From: Candidatus Krumholzibacteriota bacterium
GTDB taxonomy: Bacteria > Krumholzibacteriota > Krumholzibacteriia > Krumholzibacteriales > WJIX01
Direction of reading: 5' to 3'
NCBI GenBank assembly: GCA_034520215.1
Contig: JAXHNR010000001.1
Location: 858,560-922,559 of the forward strand
DNA: 64,000 nt
Part shown: positions 1 to 10,537 of the stretch, one piece after another
Numbering within the stretch: position 1 is the stretch's first letter
Layout of the letters: each line of letters starts with the position of its first letter
Translations under genes and position numbers: made by a program
The notes under the pieces: model-generated
Seen by the model: only the letters and a program-made list of their open reading frames with translations
Told to the model about the DNA's origin: nothing
Databases searched by the model: none

Positions 1-774
1 AAATGTATAAAATTGGAAAAAAAAGACGCGGTTGCAAAGGTTATAATCAACCGTCCGGATAAATTGAATGCTCTGAGTATTCAGACAGTCATTGAGCTTA
101 GTGAGGCTTTCAGCGAGATAAAGAAGGATGATGATATAAGGGTTGCTGTTTTCTCGGGAGCCGGCGGAAAGGCCTTTGCCGCGGGCGCCGATATAAAAGA
201 ACTTCTCGTTCTGGATATGATCGAAGGTAAGAACTTTTCTTCACGCGGTCATAAACTTTGCAATTTGATAGAGAATCTCGGCAAACCGGTTGTGGCTGTT
301 ATAGACGGATTTGCCCTTGGCGGAGGATGCGAGCTCGCTATGGCTGCTACCGTAAGGATAGCTACAGAGAACGCGAAGCTGGGCCAGCCCGAGATAAATC
401 TCGGAACAATTGCCGGTTACGGGGGTACACAGAGACTCACCAGGCTGCTGCCGCGCGGAATCGCGATGGAACTCCTGCTGACTGGAAGAGTGATCGGCGC
501 CAAGGAAGCTCTCAAGTTGGGTCTCGTAAACAAGATTGTAAAAAGCGATGAGCTTGAGAAAGAGGTTGATGATTTTACAGAATTACTGCTAAGCAAACCC
601 CCATTCGCTACTAAATTGTGTATGGAGGCTGTAAATCACGGAGTAGAAGTTTCATTTGAGGAAGGCTGCAGAATCGAAACGAATCTATTCTCTATGACAT
701 GCGCGACTGAGGATATGAAGGAAGGGATGAAGGCCTTTCTGGAGAAAAGAAAACCTTCGTTTGAGGGGAAATAG
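1..774 (+). CDS. Enoyl-CoA hydratase (crotonase family), 5'-truncated
   Basis: This crotonase-fold protein would hydrate trans-2-enoyl-CoA in beta-oxidation or a related acyl-CoA pathway. The frame is open from base 1, and the only in-window start (TTG at 13) lies inside what is normally the N-terminal strand, so the true start is probably upstream of the window. The oxyanion-hole segment AAGADIKEL is present. Both catalytic glutamates of enoyl-CoA hydratase are visible: one in GGGCE and one in GQPE, exactly 20 residues apart as in the rat enzyme. The protein ends with the usual EGMKAFLEKRKPSF tail. Family assignment is firm; the exact substrate cannot be read from sequence. Confidence 0.92.
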   Translation, partial: KCIKLEKKDAVAKVIINRPDKLNALSIQTVIELSEAFSEIKKDDDIRVAVFSGAGGKAFAAGADIKELLVLDMIEGKNFSSRGHKLCNLIENLGKPVVAVIDGFALGGGCELAMAATVRIATENAKLGQPEINLGTIAGYGGTQRLTRLLPRGIAMELLLTGRVIGAKEALKLGLVNKIVKSDELEKEVDDFTELLLSKPPFATKLCMEAVNHGVEVSFEEGCRIETNLFSMTCATEDMKEGMKAFLEKRKPSFEGK

Positions 775-915
775 AACAGCTTACGAGATGCGCCACGATT
801 GATTATTGCGTTTCGATCTGTTAGATATTATTTTAAGTTGCAACGCTTGTGAGTATGCGTAATTGGATAATTTAAATCTGGTTGATATGAAGCAACTTAT
901 AGGATTGCCAAATAT

Positions 916-1000
<85 letters not shown>

Positions 1001-1061
1001 GGAAATATATTCCGACCGAACATGAAAATATGATTCAATTCGATTCAGAATGGAGAAAAGA

Positions 1062-2357
1062 ATGGATGAAGACAGCATAAAGGTTGGCGTCGATGAAAAA
1101 GAAGACTGCAGAAGAATCATTTCGATAGAAATTGATCAGGATGAGTACAGGGAAGAGAGAGGGAAGGTTCTCGACAGTTTTGTCAAGGAAGCTGCCCTGC
1201 CCGGTTTTAGAAAGGGTAAAGTTCCGCCAGGCATGGTGGAAAAACGCTTTTCCGACGAGATACATTCTGAGGTTATAAAATCGATAATTCCCAAGGCTTA
1301 CAGCCATGCGGTTGCTTCAGAGAACCTTCAGCCGATCGGCGAGCCAGTTTTCAAGGATCTGGTTACTGAAGAGGATAAACCTCTCACATTCAGCGTGGAA
1401 CTCGAGGTCGCGCCGGAAATAGAATTAGACGATTACAGAGGGATCGAGGTCGAAGAGAAGGAGGTTGAAGTTGAAAAGGGAGATATAGAACGTGTTCTGG
1501 AGAATCTCAGTGACCGCTACGCTGACTACGAGACAGTAGATCGAACCTGTGATAATGAAGATGTTGTAGTAATAGATTATCTTCCTCTGGATGAAAATGG
1601 AGATGAAGAAGAAGAGAAACGGGTCAGCGACTACTCCATTCAGCTTGGCGCGGGCCAGATTCTCGCTGATTTCGAGAAGGAATTGAAAGGGTGCGAGGCG
1701 GGTGATAAAAAGGATGTTCAGATAACCTATCCGGATAATTATAAACCTGAAGAGCTCGCGGGAAAAAAGATAAACTACAGGTTTGAAGTTAAGGAAGTAA
1801 AAGAAAAGCATCCAGCTAAACTCGATGACGATTTCGCTTCGAAGATGGATAAGAGTTTTGAATCCCTCGATGACCTCAAGAAGGACATTGCAAAACGTCT
1901 AATCGAGGAAAAACATAAGGAAGCAATGCAGAAAAAGCAGGAAGAGGCTATTGATAAACTTATTGAAGCAAACCCGTTTGAAATCCCTTCCAGTATGATA
2001 GAGCGCTACAAAGAATCTATGAAAGAGGAAGCTGAGTCGAGAGGAGTAGCGGTTCCGGAAGGAGAGAAGGAGAAAAAGGAGCATGACGAGGTTCTTGACA
2101 AGATAGCCAGGAGAAATATCAAGAGGTATTTTCTGATAGATCATATTATCCGCAAAGAAAAATTATCCGTTGATGACAAGAGCGTTGACAGAGAAATAGA
2201 ATCTATCTCTGAAGGCAGCTCGCACTCTATGGAGGATATAAAGAACTATTTTCTTAAGAATAAGGAGCAGTATAACAATCTTAAGAGAAGTTTACTCGAA
2301 AAGAAGGTTTTTGAAATTATTCTGGGGGAAGAAAAAAACACAAAGAAGGAGTCTTAA
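1062..2357 (+). CDS. tig: Trigger factor, ribosome-associated chaperone/PPIase
   Basis: Trigger factor binds the ribosomal exit tunnel and shields nascent chains. The N-terminal domain carries the ribosome-docking signature GFRKGKVP around residue 50. A central FKBP-like PPIase part follows, with the YPDNYKPEELAGKK stretch, then a long charged helical C-terminal domain. I prefer ATG 1062 because GGAG sits 6 nt upstream; ATG 1050 is in frame but has no Shine-Dalgarno. The stop abuts the clpP start directly, as in the classical tig-clpP-clpX operon. The protein is highly acidic and lysine-rich. The length of about 430 aa is normal. Confidence 0.96.
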   Translation: MDEDSIKVGVDEKEDCRRIISIEIDQDEYREERGKVLDSFVKEAALPGFRKGKVPPGMVEKRFSDEIHSEVIKSIIPKAYSHAVASENLQPIGEPVFKDLVTEEDKPLTFSVELEVAPEIELDDYRGIEVEEKEVEVEKGDIERVLENLSDRYADYETVDRTCDNEDVVVIDYLPLDENGDEEEEKRVSDYSIQLGAGQILADFEKELKGCEAGDKKDVQITYPDNYKPEELAGKKINYRFEVKEVKEKHPAKLDDDFASKMDKSFESLDDLKKDIAKRLIEEKHKEAMQKKQEEAIDKLIEANPFEIPSSMIERYKESMKEEAESRGVAVPEGEKEKKEHDEVLDKIARRNIKRYFLIDHIIRKEKLSVDDKSVDREIESISEGSSHSMEDIKNYFLKNKEQYNNLKRSLLEKKVFEIILGEEKNTKKES

Positions 2358-2969
2358 ATGAGTAGGATTAAAAATATACCGATTCCCTTTGTAATCGAAA
2401 CAAAGGGCCGTGAAGAGAGAAGTTATGATATATATTCCAGGCTTTTAAAAGACAGAATTGTTTTTATCGGCCAGACAGTCGAGGATAATATGGCTAATGC
2501 CATAATCGCGCAGCTTCTCTTTCTCGAGGCGGAAGATGCCGAAAAAGATATCTTTATTTATATTAATTCTCCGGGTGGTGTTGTGTCCGCCGGACTGGCT
2601 ATTTATGACACCATGCAGTATATATCATGTGATATATCAACAATTTGTATGGGGCAGGCCGCAAGTATGGGCGCGGTTCTCCTCGCCGCGGGCACAGAGG
2701 GTAAGAGATCGGCGCTTGAACATGCCAGAGTTATGATCCATCAGCCCTCTGGAGGATCACAGGGGCAGGCCAGTACGATAGAGATCTATACCAATGAGAT
2801 ACTCAAGCTTAGATCCAAGATAAACGATATACTCGTGAAGCATACGGGACAGAAGCTAAAGAGGGTAGAAAAGGATACAGACAGAGATTACTTTATGTCA
2901 GCTGATGAAGCTTTAAAGTATGGAGTAGTTGACAAGGTTCTTTCATCCAAGAATAATTCAAAAAAATGA
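2358..2969 (+). CDS. clpP: ATP-dependent Clp protease proteolytic subunit
   Basis: This is the serine peptidase that forms tetradecameric barrels fed by ClpX or ClpA. The catalytic triad is visible: Ser103 in QAASMGA, His128 in VMIHQP and Asp177 in [13 protein letters not shown]. The substrate-groove motif [12 protein letters not shown] is intact. It starts at the first base after the tig stop, so the two are co-transcribed and probably translationally coupled. At 203 aa it has the usual length, with a short N-terminal propeptide region possible. Confidence 0.97.
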   Translation: MSRIKNIPIPFVIETKGREERSYDIYSRLLKDRIVFIGQTVEDNMANAIIAQLLFLEAEDAEKDIFIYINSPGGVVSAGLAIYDTMQYISCDISTICMGQAASMGAVLLAAGTEGKRSALEHARVMIHQPSGGSQGQASTIEIYTNEILKLRSKINDILVKHTGQKLKRVEKDTDRDYFMSADEALKYGVVDKVLSSKNNSKK

Positions 2970-3032
2970 GAACAAAAGGGTAAAACTGTTGTATAATTAA
3001 ATAAGGATGATTGGATATAAGGATGTGAATTT

Positions 3033-4283
3033 ATGAAGAAAAAATCACAGACACCGAGTTCGATTAAATGTTCATTCTGCGGACGCGGACAGGATGAAGT
3101 CGCAAAACTTGTTTCCGGACCTTCGGTCTACATTTGTGATGAGTGTATCCGTTTGTGCAACGATATTCTCGAAGAGGAGATGGTCGGTTCGGTATTTCAA
3201 GATCAGGACCATTTTCCGCTGCCGGAGGAAATCAAGGAAAGTCTTGACTCTTACGTTGTAGGACAGGAAGAAGCCAAGAAATCTCTCGCCGTTGGTGTCT
3301 ATAATCACTACAAGAGGATCAGGCATGAAAAAAATACGGATGATGTTGATATTGAAAAGAGCAATATTCTTTTGATCGGTCCCACGGGAGTTGGTAAAAC
3401 CCTCCTTGCCCAGACGCTGGCCCGTTTTCTCGAGGTTCCATTTGCCATAGCCGATGCTACAAGCTTGACTGAAGCCGGTTATGTGGGTGAGGATGTCGAG
3501 AACATTCTCGTAAGGCTTCTTCAGAGCGCGGATTACAATATGATGGCTTCAGAAAGAGGTATCATCTATATCGATGAACTGGACAAGATCGCGAGAAAGA
3601 GCGAGAATCCGTCTATTACGCGTGATGTTTCAGGTGAAGGCGTTCAGCAGGCTCTCTTGAAAATACTCGAGGGAACCGTTGCCAATGTGCCTCCCCAGGG
3701 TGGAAGAAAACATCCGCAGCAGAAGTTTGTCGAAATAGATACAACTAAGATACTCTTTATTTGCGGGGGAGCATTTCAGGGGCTCGAAGAGATTATAGAA
3801 CGGAGAATAGGGAGGAAAGTAGTTGGTTTTGAGGCTGACAGGGGGCCTGATCATAAAAAACATCTCAATGAAGTAATGAGTCATGCGCAACCTGAAGATC
3901 TTGTCAAATATGGACTTATTCCTGAACTTGTCGGCAGGATACCCATTGTTTCAACACTTCATAATCTTGATGAACATGCTTTGATAGATATTATGATTAA
4001 ACCTAAGAACGCCCTTATCAAGCAGTACAAGAAGCTCTTTGAAATGGAGGATGTTGAACTTGAATTTACTACAAAAGCATTACATTCTATAGCTAAGCTT
4101 GCTATTAAAAGAAAGACGGGCGCGAGAGGGTTGAGGTCTATTCTTGAAGGTGTAATGCTGAATATCATGTTTGATATACCATCGACTCCTGAAATCAAGA
4201 AAGTAGTTATAAATGAAGATACAATAGAAAAGCGGACTGATCCAGAACTGATATACAGAACGGGAAATAAGAGGATGGCTTAG
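3033..4283 (+). CDS. clpX: ATP-dependent Clp protease ATP-binding subunit ClpX
   Basis: This AAA+ unfoldase delivers substrates to ClpP. The N-terminal zinc-binding domain has CSFCGRGQ followed by CDECIRLC (residues about 14-41). Walker A is GPTGVGKT, Walker B is [10 protein letters not shown], and the [11 protein letters not shown] sensor-2 region lies near the C-terminus. The 63-nt gap after clpP contains a TATAAT at 2992-2997 that could be a weak internal promoter, but no convincing -35 box is visible. At 416 aa it is a normal length. Confidence 0.97.
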   Translation: MKKKSQTPSSIKCSFCGRGQDEVAKLVSGPSVYICDECIRLCNDILEEEMVGSVFQDQDHFPLPEEIKESLDSYVVGQEEAKKSLAVGVYNHYKRIRHEKNTDDVDIEKSNILLIGPTGVGKTLLAQTLARFLEVPFAIADATSLTEAGYVGEDVENILVRLLQSADYNMMASERGIIYIDELDKIARKSENPSITRDVSGEGVQQALLKILEGTVANVPPQGGRKHPQQKFVEIDTTKILFICGGAFQGLEEIIERRIGRKVVGFEADRGPDHKKHLNEVMSHAQPEDLVKYGLIPELVGRIPIVSTLHNLDEHALIDIMIKPKNALIKQYKKLFEMEDVELEFTTKALHSIAKLAIKRKTGARGLRSILEGVMLNIMFDIPSTPEIKKVVINEDTIEKRTDPELIYRTGNKRMA

Positions 4284-4342
4284 AGGATAATTAAAAATAA
4301 AAAACAATTTGAATATAAAAACAGATACCGAGATGGAGTGTC

Positions 4343-6760
4343 ATGGCAGAAGACAATGAAATAAAGATGGACGAAAAAGACGCGGAATATCCGATAATAC
4401 CATTAAGGGATGTTGTGATATTTCCCTCGATGGCGACTGCTATTTTAGTCGGGCGCCAGCCTTCAGTAAACGCGGTTGAAAAAGCGATTGAGTCTGACAA
4501 ACTACTTCTTGTAATAACCCAGAAGGACCCTGTAGTAGATGAGCCTGAATACGATGATCTATACACCGTGGGAACTATTGTTAGAATTGGTGTGTTCTTC
4601 CGTCTCCCCGACGGTACTATAAAGGTGATGCTCGAAGGGGTAAGCAGGGTAAGTGTTGACGAGTATCTGGAAAGGGAAAACCACACCTCGGCAAGGGTGT
4701 CGAGGATTCTCGAAGTCGAAAAGGACAACAAACAGCTTGAGGCCCTTCACAGAAAAGTAGAAGGCCTCTTTACAGATTATGTAAAGATGAATCAGAGAGT
4801 GCCGAATGAGGTGCTTTTCGCCGTAAAATCAATCGATGAACCTTCAGCTTTTGCTGATAGCATAGCCGCCCATCTTATCGTAAAGAACGATGTAAAGCAG
4901 AAACTTCTTGAGACGGGCCTGGTAAATGAACGGATGTTTACCCTTATCGGCATACTTACAAAAGAGCTCGAGATACTCAAGCTTGAGAAAGGCATCGATG
5001 ACGAAGTGACAGAGAGAGTTCAGAAGAGTCAGAAAGAACTTTTTCTGCATGAAAAGATGAGAGTGATAAAAGACGAACTGGGGCATAGTGATAAGTATAG
5101 TGAAAATGACGAAATAGAAGAGAAGATCAAAGAAGCCGAGATGAGCCGGGAAGCTGAAAAGATTGTTTTTAAGGAGCTCAATAGGCTTAAAATGATGTCT
5201 CCGATGAGTCCTGAAGCTACGGTTGTAAGGAATTACATAGATACCATGACATCTCTGCCGTGGAATAAGCAGACGGAAGACGCCCTCAATATTCAAAAGG
5301 TCAAGGAGAGGCTCGACGCCGATCACTACGGATTAAAGAAGGTCAAGGAGCGAGTTCTTGAGTTTCTCTCCGTGGTAAAACTTACCACAGAGGTTAAGGG
5401 CACTATTCTCTGTTTTGTTGGTCCTCCAGGTGTCGGCAAGACATCTCTCGGGAAATCGATCGCCAACGCTATAGGCAGGAAATTTGTGCGGTTTTCCCTC
5501 GGGGGTATCCGGGATGAAGCTGAGATAAGGGGTCACAGGAGGACATACATAGGTTCAAGGCCCGGAAGAATTATACAGATGCTCAAAAAAGCCGGAAGCA
5601 AGAACCCCGTTATCATGCTCGATGAGATAGACAAACTGAGCGCTGATTTCCGCGGCGATCCCGCGAGCGCTCTTCTTGAGGTTCTCGACCCGGAGCAGAA
5701 CAGAAATTTTATAGATAATTATCTTGAGGTTGATTTTGATGTTGGTAAGGTGATGTTCATTACTACAGCTAACGTTTTGCATACTATACCTCCCGCGCTG
5801 AGGGACAGAATGGAGATTATCCGTCTGCCGGGATATCTGCAGTATGAAAAAATTGAAATAGCAAAGAGATTCCTGATGAAGAAACAGATGCTCGAGCATG
5901 GAATAAAGAGAAAGCAGTTGAATATTACTCCCGCTACTCTGCGTGATATAATACAGTTTTATACCAGGGAGTCGGGAGTAAGGGAACTTGAAAGGAAGAT
6001 TGCTGAAATTTGCAGAAAGGTTGCCAGGAAAATTGCCGAAGCGGAGGATGATTTTGACGGAACCGTCAGAATTACAAAGAAGAATTTGCCGGACTATCTT
6101 GGTATCCCTTCATATCAGGAGAGCGAAATCGATCAGAAAATGACTGTGGGAATGGCAACCGGACTGGCTTGGACACAATCCGGCGGAGAAATCTTAAATA
6201 TCGAAGTTACACTTATGCCCGGGAAAGGGGAGTTAATACTTACCGGACAGCTGGGAGATATTATGAAGGAATCGGCCAGAATAGCCTTAAGTTATGCCAG
6301 AAATAAAGCGAGATTGCTGAATCTGGACAATGATTTCTTCTCCTCTGTCGATCTGCATGTGCATGTTCCCGAAGGGGCGATTCCAAAGGACGGACCGAGT
6401 GCCGGAATATCGATGGCGACAGCCATGATCTCTTCTTTCTTTGACATACCTGTCCGCAGAGATGTCGCAATGACTGGAGAGATGACGCTGAGAGGCAAGG
6501 TCCTTCCGGTAGGCGGAATAAAAGAGAAATCCGTGGCAGCTCTTAGAGCCGGTGTTAAAACACTGCTTCTTCCGAAGGCGAACAAGAAGAATATCAAGGA
6601 GCTTCCAAAGCAGGTAAAAGATAATATAAAGATAACAGTTGTTGATTCCATGGATGAAGTTTTGCCGCATGTTCTTACAAAAAAGCTTTCCTGGGGAATT
6701 AAGAGAAGGCATAGAACGGGAGGTTTGTTCAAGAGACAGCCTTCTCAATCGGCAAATTGA
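4343..6760 (+). CDS. lon: Lon protease (ATP-dependent, LonA type)
   Basis: Lon degrades damaged and regulatory proteins. The N-terminal substrate-binding domain starts PIIPLRDVVIFP. Walker A is GPPGVGKTSLGKSIA and Walker B VIMLDEIDKL. The catalytic dyad is visible as Ser in PKDGPSAGISM and Lys in GGIKEKSVAA. At 805 aa it is the usual LonA length. It lies 60 nt after clpX in the same direction, completing a tig-clpP-clpX-lon proteostasis cluster. Confidence 0.97.
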   Translation: MAEDNEIKMDEKDAEYPIIPLRDVVIFPSMATAILVGRQPSVNAVEKAIESDKLLLVITQKDPVVDEPEYDDLYTVGTIVRIGVFFRLPDGTIKVMLEGVSRVSVDEYLERENHTSARVSRILEVEKDNKQLEALHRKVEGLFTDYVKMNQRVPNEVLFAVKSIDEPSAFADSIAAHLIVKNDVKQKLLETGLVNERMFTLIGILTKELEILKLEKGIDDEVTERVQKSQKELFLHEKMRVIKDELGHSDKYSENDEIEEKIKEAEMSREAEKIVFKELNRLKMMSPMSPEATVVRNYIDTMTSLPWNKQTEDALNIQKVKERLDADHYGLKKVKERVLEFLSVVKLTTEVKGTILCFVGPPGVGKTSLGKSIANAIGRKFVRFSLGGIRDEAEIRGHRRTYIGSRPGRIIQMLKKAGSKNPVIMLDEIDKLSADFRGDPASALLEVLDPEQNRNFIDNYLEVDFDVGKVMFITTANVLHTIPPALRDRMEIIRLPGYLQYEKIEIAKRFLMKKQMLEHGIKRKQLNITPATLRDIIQFYTRESGVRELERKIAEICRKVARKIAEAEDDFDGTVRITKKNLPDYLGIPSYQESEIDQKMTVGMATGLAWTQSGGEILNIEVTLMPGKGELILTGQLGDIMKESARIALSYARNKARLLNLDNDFFSSVDLHVHVPEGAIPKDGPSAGISMATAMISSFFDIPVRRDVAMTGEMTLRGKVLPVGGIKEKSVAALRAGVKTLLLPKANKKNIKELPKQVKDNIKITVVDSMDEVLPHVLTKKLSWGIKRRHRTGGLFKRQPSQSAN

Positions 6761-6803
6761 GAGAACATGGGACGCTTTGCGATAACCATGGGGTAAGGGA
6801 TTT

Positions 6804-7940
6804 ATGAATCAGGTTATGCTTTCTCCCGGGCCCGTTTATTTGCGCCCTTCTGTTCTGGAGAAGGCTTATTCCGCTCATCATAGAACAGATTCATTCAGAA
6901 AATTAATTATAGAGATTGAACGGATGGTTCGGGTGGTTCTCGGAACGGAATCTCCGGTTTATGTTATTACAGCTTCCGGTACCGGCGTTATGGAGACTGC
7001 CGCCGTTAATGTAACCCGTCCCGGATCGCGTGTTCTTGTCATCTCCGGCGGAAAGTTCGGAAGGAGGTGGGAAGAGATATTTGATGTTTATAACTGCCGG
7101 GTCGAGAGTCTCCGTTTTGAGCCCGGGAAGAAGTTTGATATCCCCGCGATGTTAGAGAAGATAGAAAGGGTAAACCCTGAGTGTGTGGCTGTTACACACG
7201 TGGAATCGTCAACGGGAACACTTTTCCCCCTCAGGGAATTCTCCGCCGCTCTTCCAAGAAAGAGGCCCCTTCTGCTGGTCGACGCGATCGCTTCACTCGG
7301 TGTGGAAGATATCAAGATGGATAAGTGGGAAATAGATATTGTCGTTTCGGCAGGCCAGAAGGCCCTTGCCTCTCCGGCCGGAGTTGGAACTGTTTCTTTG
7401 AGCAAAAGAGCGATGAAGCTTGCCGGAGAATGCAGAAGGCCCTTGTATTATTTCTCTCTGCCAAGATATGAAAGGGGCAGAAAAAACGGAGATACACCTT
7501 TTACACCGGCTATTCAGTCTGTTCAGATGCTTCATTATTCTCTTTCGGTCCAGGAGGATTACGGGTGGTCTGAAATGAGAAGGAGACACAGAGAATCTTC
7601 CAGAGCGATAAATTCAGCATACAGGCGTCTTAATCTTATCAACATTTCAGAATGTCCCTCGTCAGCCGTTCAAGCGGTGCTTATGCCCGGCGGATCTGAC
7701 AGCCGGAAATTTGTTGAAACCCTCGCCGAAAGATACAACGTAATAGTTGCGGGTGGACAGGAAGAGTTGAAGGGAAAAATAATAAGAACTGGATTTACCG
7801 GCCTTTGCAGCTGGGAACGTTTAGATTACGCGGTGCGGAAAATAGGAGAATTGCTTGCGTCCGAGGGGGTTGCCGTGGACTTAGACGCCGCGGTAGCTGA
7901 GATGCTTGCCGTAGAGGGGCAGAAGGATATTTTTAGTTGA
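6804..7940 (+). CDS. Class V PLP-dependent aminotransferase (alanine-glyoxylate / serine-pyruvate type)
   Basis: This PLP enzyme is of the class V fold shared by alanine-glyoxylate aminotransferases and the large subunit of soluble hydrogenase-like proteins. It opens with LSPGPVYLRPSV and has the ASGTGVMETA phosphate-binding segment. The Schiff-base lysine lies in SAGQKALASPAG, preceded by the aspartate in LLVDAIASLG. The C-terminal RTGFTGLCSWERL is also typical. It follows lon by 43 nt with GGGGTAAGG before the ATG, so it may be co-transcribed. Substrate specificity (serine, alanine, phosphoserine) cannot be told; the gene is not adjacent to serA. Confidence 0.82.
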   Translation: MNQVMLSPGPVYLRPSVLEKAYSAHHRTDSFRKLIIEIERMVRVVLGTESPVYVITASGTGVMETAAVNVTRPGSRVLVISGGKFGRRWEEIFDVYNCRVESLRFEPGKKFDIPAMLEKIERVNPECVAVTHVESSTGTLFPLREFSAALPRKRPLLLVDAIASLGVEDIKMDKWEIDIVVSAGQKALASPAGVGTVSLSKRAMKLAGECRRPLYYFSLPRYERGRKNGDTPFTPAIQSVQMLHYSLSVQEDYGWSEMRRRHRESSRAINSAYRRLNLINISECPSSAVQAVLMPGGSDSRKFVETLAERYNVIVAGGQEELKGKIIRTGFTGLCSWERLDYAVRKIGELLASEGVAVDLDAAVAEMLAVEGQKDIFS

Positions 7941-8019
7941 AGTTCAGCTTCTAGGGGCTGTCTGTTGTAATATTAACGGATGAGGTCCTATAGAGAAAAA
8001 ATATGGGGTATTAATTAAC

Positions 8020-8049
8020 TTGACAGATTTGACACTTAAGTGGTAAAAT
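8020..8049 (+). promoter_or_regulatory. Putative sigma70-type promoter, extended -10
   Basis: TTGACA at 8020-8025 is followed after 18 nt by TAAAAT at 8044-8049, with TGG directly before the -10 hexamer. A second TTGACA at 8029 is too close to serve. It precedes the GTG start at 8070. The same layout (18-nt spacer, TGG before -10) occurs before the two other solitary or leading secreted-protein genes at 34404 and 58751. Confidence 0.6.
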
Positions 8050-8069
8050 TGATACTGGAGGTGGTATAG

Positions 8070-8480
8070 GTGTATCTAAAGGCACCTATAAGACGCTTAG
8101 TATTAATAGCGCTTATCGCGGTATCCTTATTATTTGGTCTTCTTACGGGGAGTGAGAACTTTATGTTGGAACTGCCCGTCTATGAGGACCTTAAATGTGA
8201 GATATGCCATAAAACCTCAGGTCCCGTAACCGGCAGCGCTGAACTGAACCCTTTCGGAACAGATTTTCACACGAACGGGGACACGTGGGACGAAGATCTG
8301 GCCGACATGGATTCTGACGGCGACGGCCACAAAAATGGTATAGAAATAGGGGATGAGGATGGAGACGGGATTACTCAGAACACTAAAGTAAGGAGCAATC
8401 CGGGTGACTTTCTCGATAAGCCGAGTTCAATTACTAAGAAAACGTGGGGTGTAATAAAGAGTCTTTATAAGGACAGGTAG
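8070..8480 (+). CDS. Small secreted protein with CxxCH and Ca-type repeats, C-terminal W-G-x-x-K-S motif
   Basis: This predicted exported protein has an N-terminal hydrophobic segment at about residues 10-27 (LVLIALIAVSLLFGLLTG). The mature part carries one CEICH (CxxCH, possible c-type haem site), an NPFGTDFH element, and two aspartate-rich calcium-type loops (DMDSDGDGHKNG and DEDGDGIT). Similar CxxCH/NxFG/DSDGDG modules are known from bacterial secreted proteins. The last residues, TWGVIKSLYKDR, match the ends of three other secreted proteins in this window. The start is GTG with GGAGGTGG upstream. It is monocistronic, with promoter at 8020 and terminator at 8517. Function unknown; haem binding is an inference. 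Confidence 0.8.
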   Translation: MYLKAPIRRLVLIALIAVSLLFGLLTGSENFMLELPVYEDLKCEICHKTSGPVTGSAELNPFGTDFHTNGDTWDEDLADMDSDGDGHKNGIEIGDEDGDGITQNTKVRSNPGDFLDKPSSITKKTWGVIKSLYKDR

Positions 8481-8516
8481 AAGCTCTAATTGAGCGGATA
8501 ATATTATTACAAGTTG

Positions 8517-8541
8517 AAATCTCCTTCAGGGGGATTTTTTT
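8517..8541 (+). terminator. Rho-independent terminator
   Basis: AAATCTCC and GGGGATTT pair around a short TTCAG loop, followed by a run of seven T. It lies 37 nt after the secreted-protein stop. Confidence 0.75.
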
Positions 8542-8581
8542 ATGGGGCTGGTTTATTTTTCTTAATGTTAAGTTTCAGGAA

Positions 8582-8627
8582 GAAAGCGCTCTTTGCGCCC
8601 TCTGAATTCTCGCAAGAGGGTGCTTTC
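8582..8627 (+). other. Long imperfect hairpin upstream of purA
   Basis: GAAAGCGCTCTTTGCG and CGCAAGAGGGTGCTTTC can pair along about 16 positions, leaving a loop of about 13 nt that contains GAATTC. There is no T-run, so it is not an obvious terminator. It lies 135 nt before purA and could be a leader structure or an unnamed small repeat; no known riboswitch class is recognised. Confidence 0.45.
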
Positions 8628-8738
8628 TCAGAATTACAATCAATAATTTTCAGCACCTGCCGGCGATAATATTAAAGTAATGAACTAGAAAGATGTTGCA
8701 TCGGCAGTCATTTTTAAATAGACTTCCCTACGGATTGA

Positions 8739-10043
<1,305 letters not shown>

Positions 10044-10286
10044 ACGGAGTTTGAAGCCGTGCTGTGTTTTTTAAGGCCGTAATGTGAAAATAAAAGCACC
10101 TAAGTTCTCTAACTATTTGACAGAAGCGGTTTCTATTATTAACTTTTATCGTCAGGATTGAAAGTTTTAACAGAAGCAGGAAGAATAACAGAAGGATCCG
10201 GGCGCTTAACTTTCAAAGGCGTCTTCGGCGGGCGAGTGAAGCGGAGGATGATCTTCGCTCCTCAAACGTCTTGCAGTAATAAACAG

Positions 10287-10359
10287 GGGCCGCTAGCTCA
10301 TCCGGCAGAGCATCTGCCTTTTAAGCAGGTGGTGCCAGGTTCGAGTCCTGGGCGGCCCA
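10287..10359 (+). tRNA. tRNA-Lys (anticodon TTT)
   Basis: The acceptor arms GGGCCGC and GCGGCCC pair fully and the discriminator is A. Anticodon loop CTTTTAA gives anticodon TTT at 10320-10322. The T-loop is TTCGAGT. The 3' CCA is not encoded. Confidence 0.96.
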
Positions 10360-10537
10360 CTTTAATTTCAACAACACTGTTTCAGAGGGTAGGAACCCAT
10401 AGCATTACACCTGAGTCATATATCCCCCACCTCTTTTTTTTAACGCCAATTATTAAATATTTATATTGATTAGATTTTTCCCCTCCTGCACTATCTAAGG
10501 AAGATATTGCGGTTTTTCTTGAAAGGGGTAATATAAA

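Noticed and set aside
1035-7589. Many minus-strand open frames opposite tig, clpX, lon and the aminotransferase
   Set aside because: They lie entirely inside strong conserved genes on the other strand and show no family motifs; they are shadows of codon bias.
10117-10145. Promoter before tRNA-Lys (TTGACA at 10117)
   Set aside because: No acceptable -10 hexamer lies 16-19 nt downstream.
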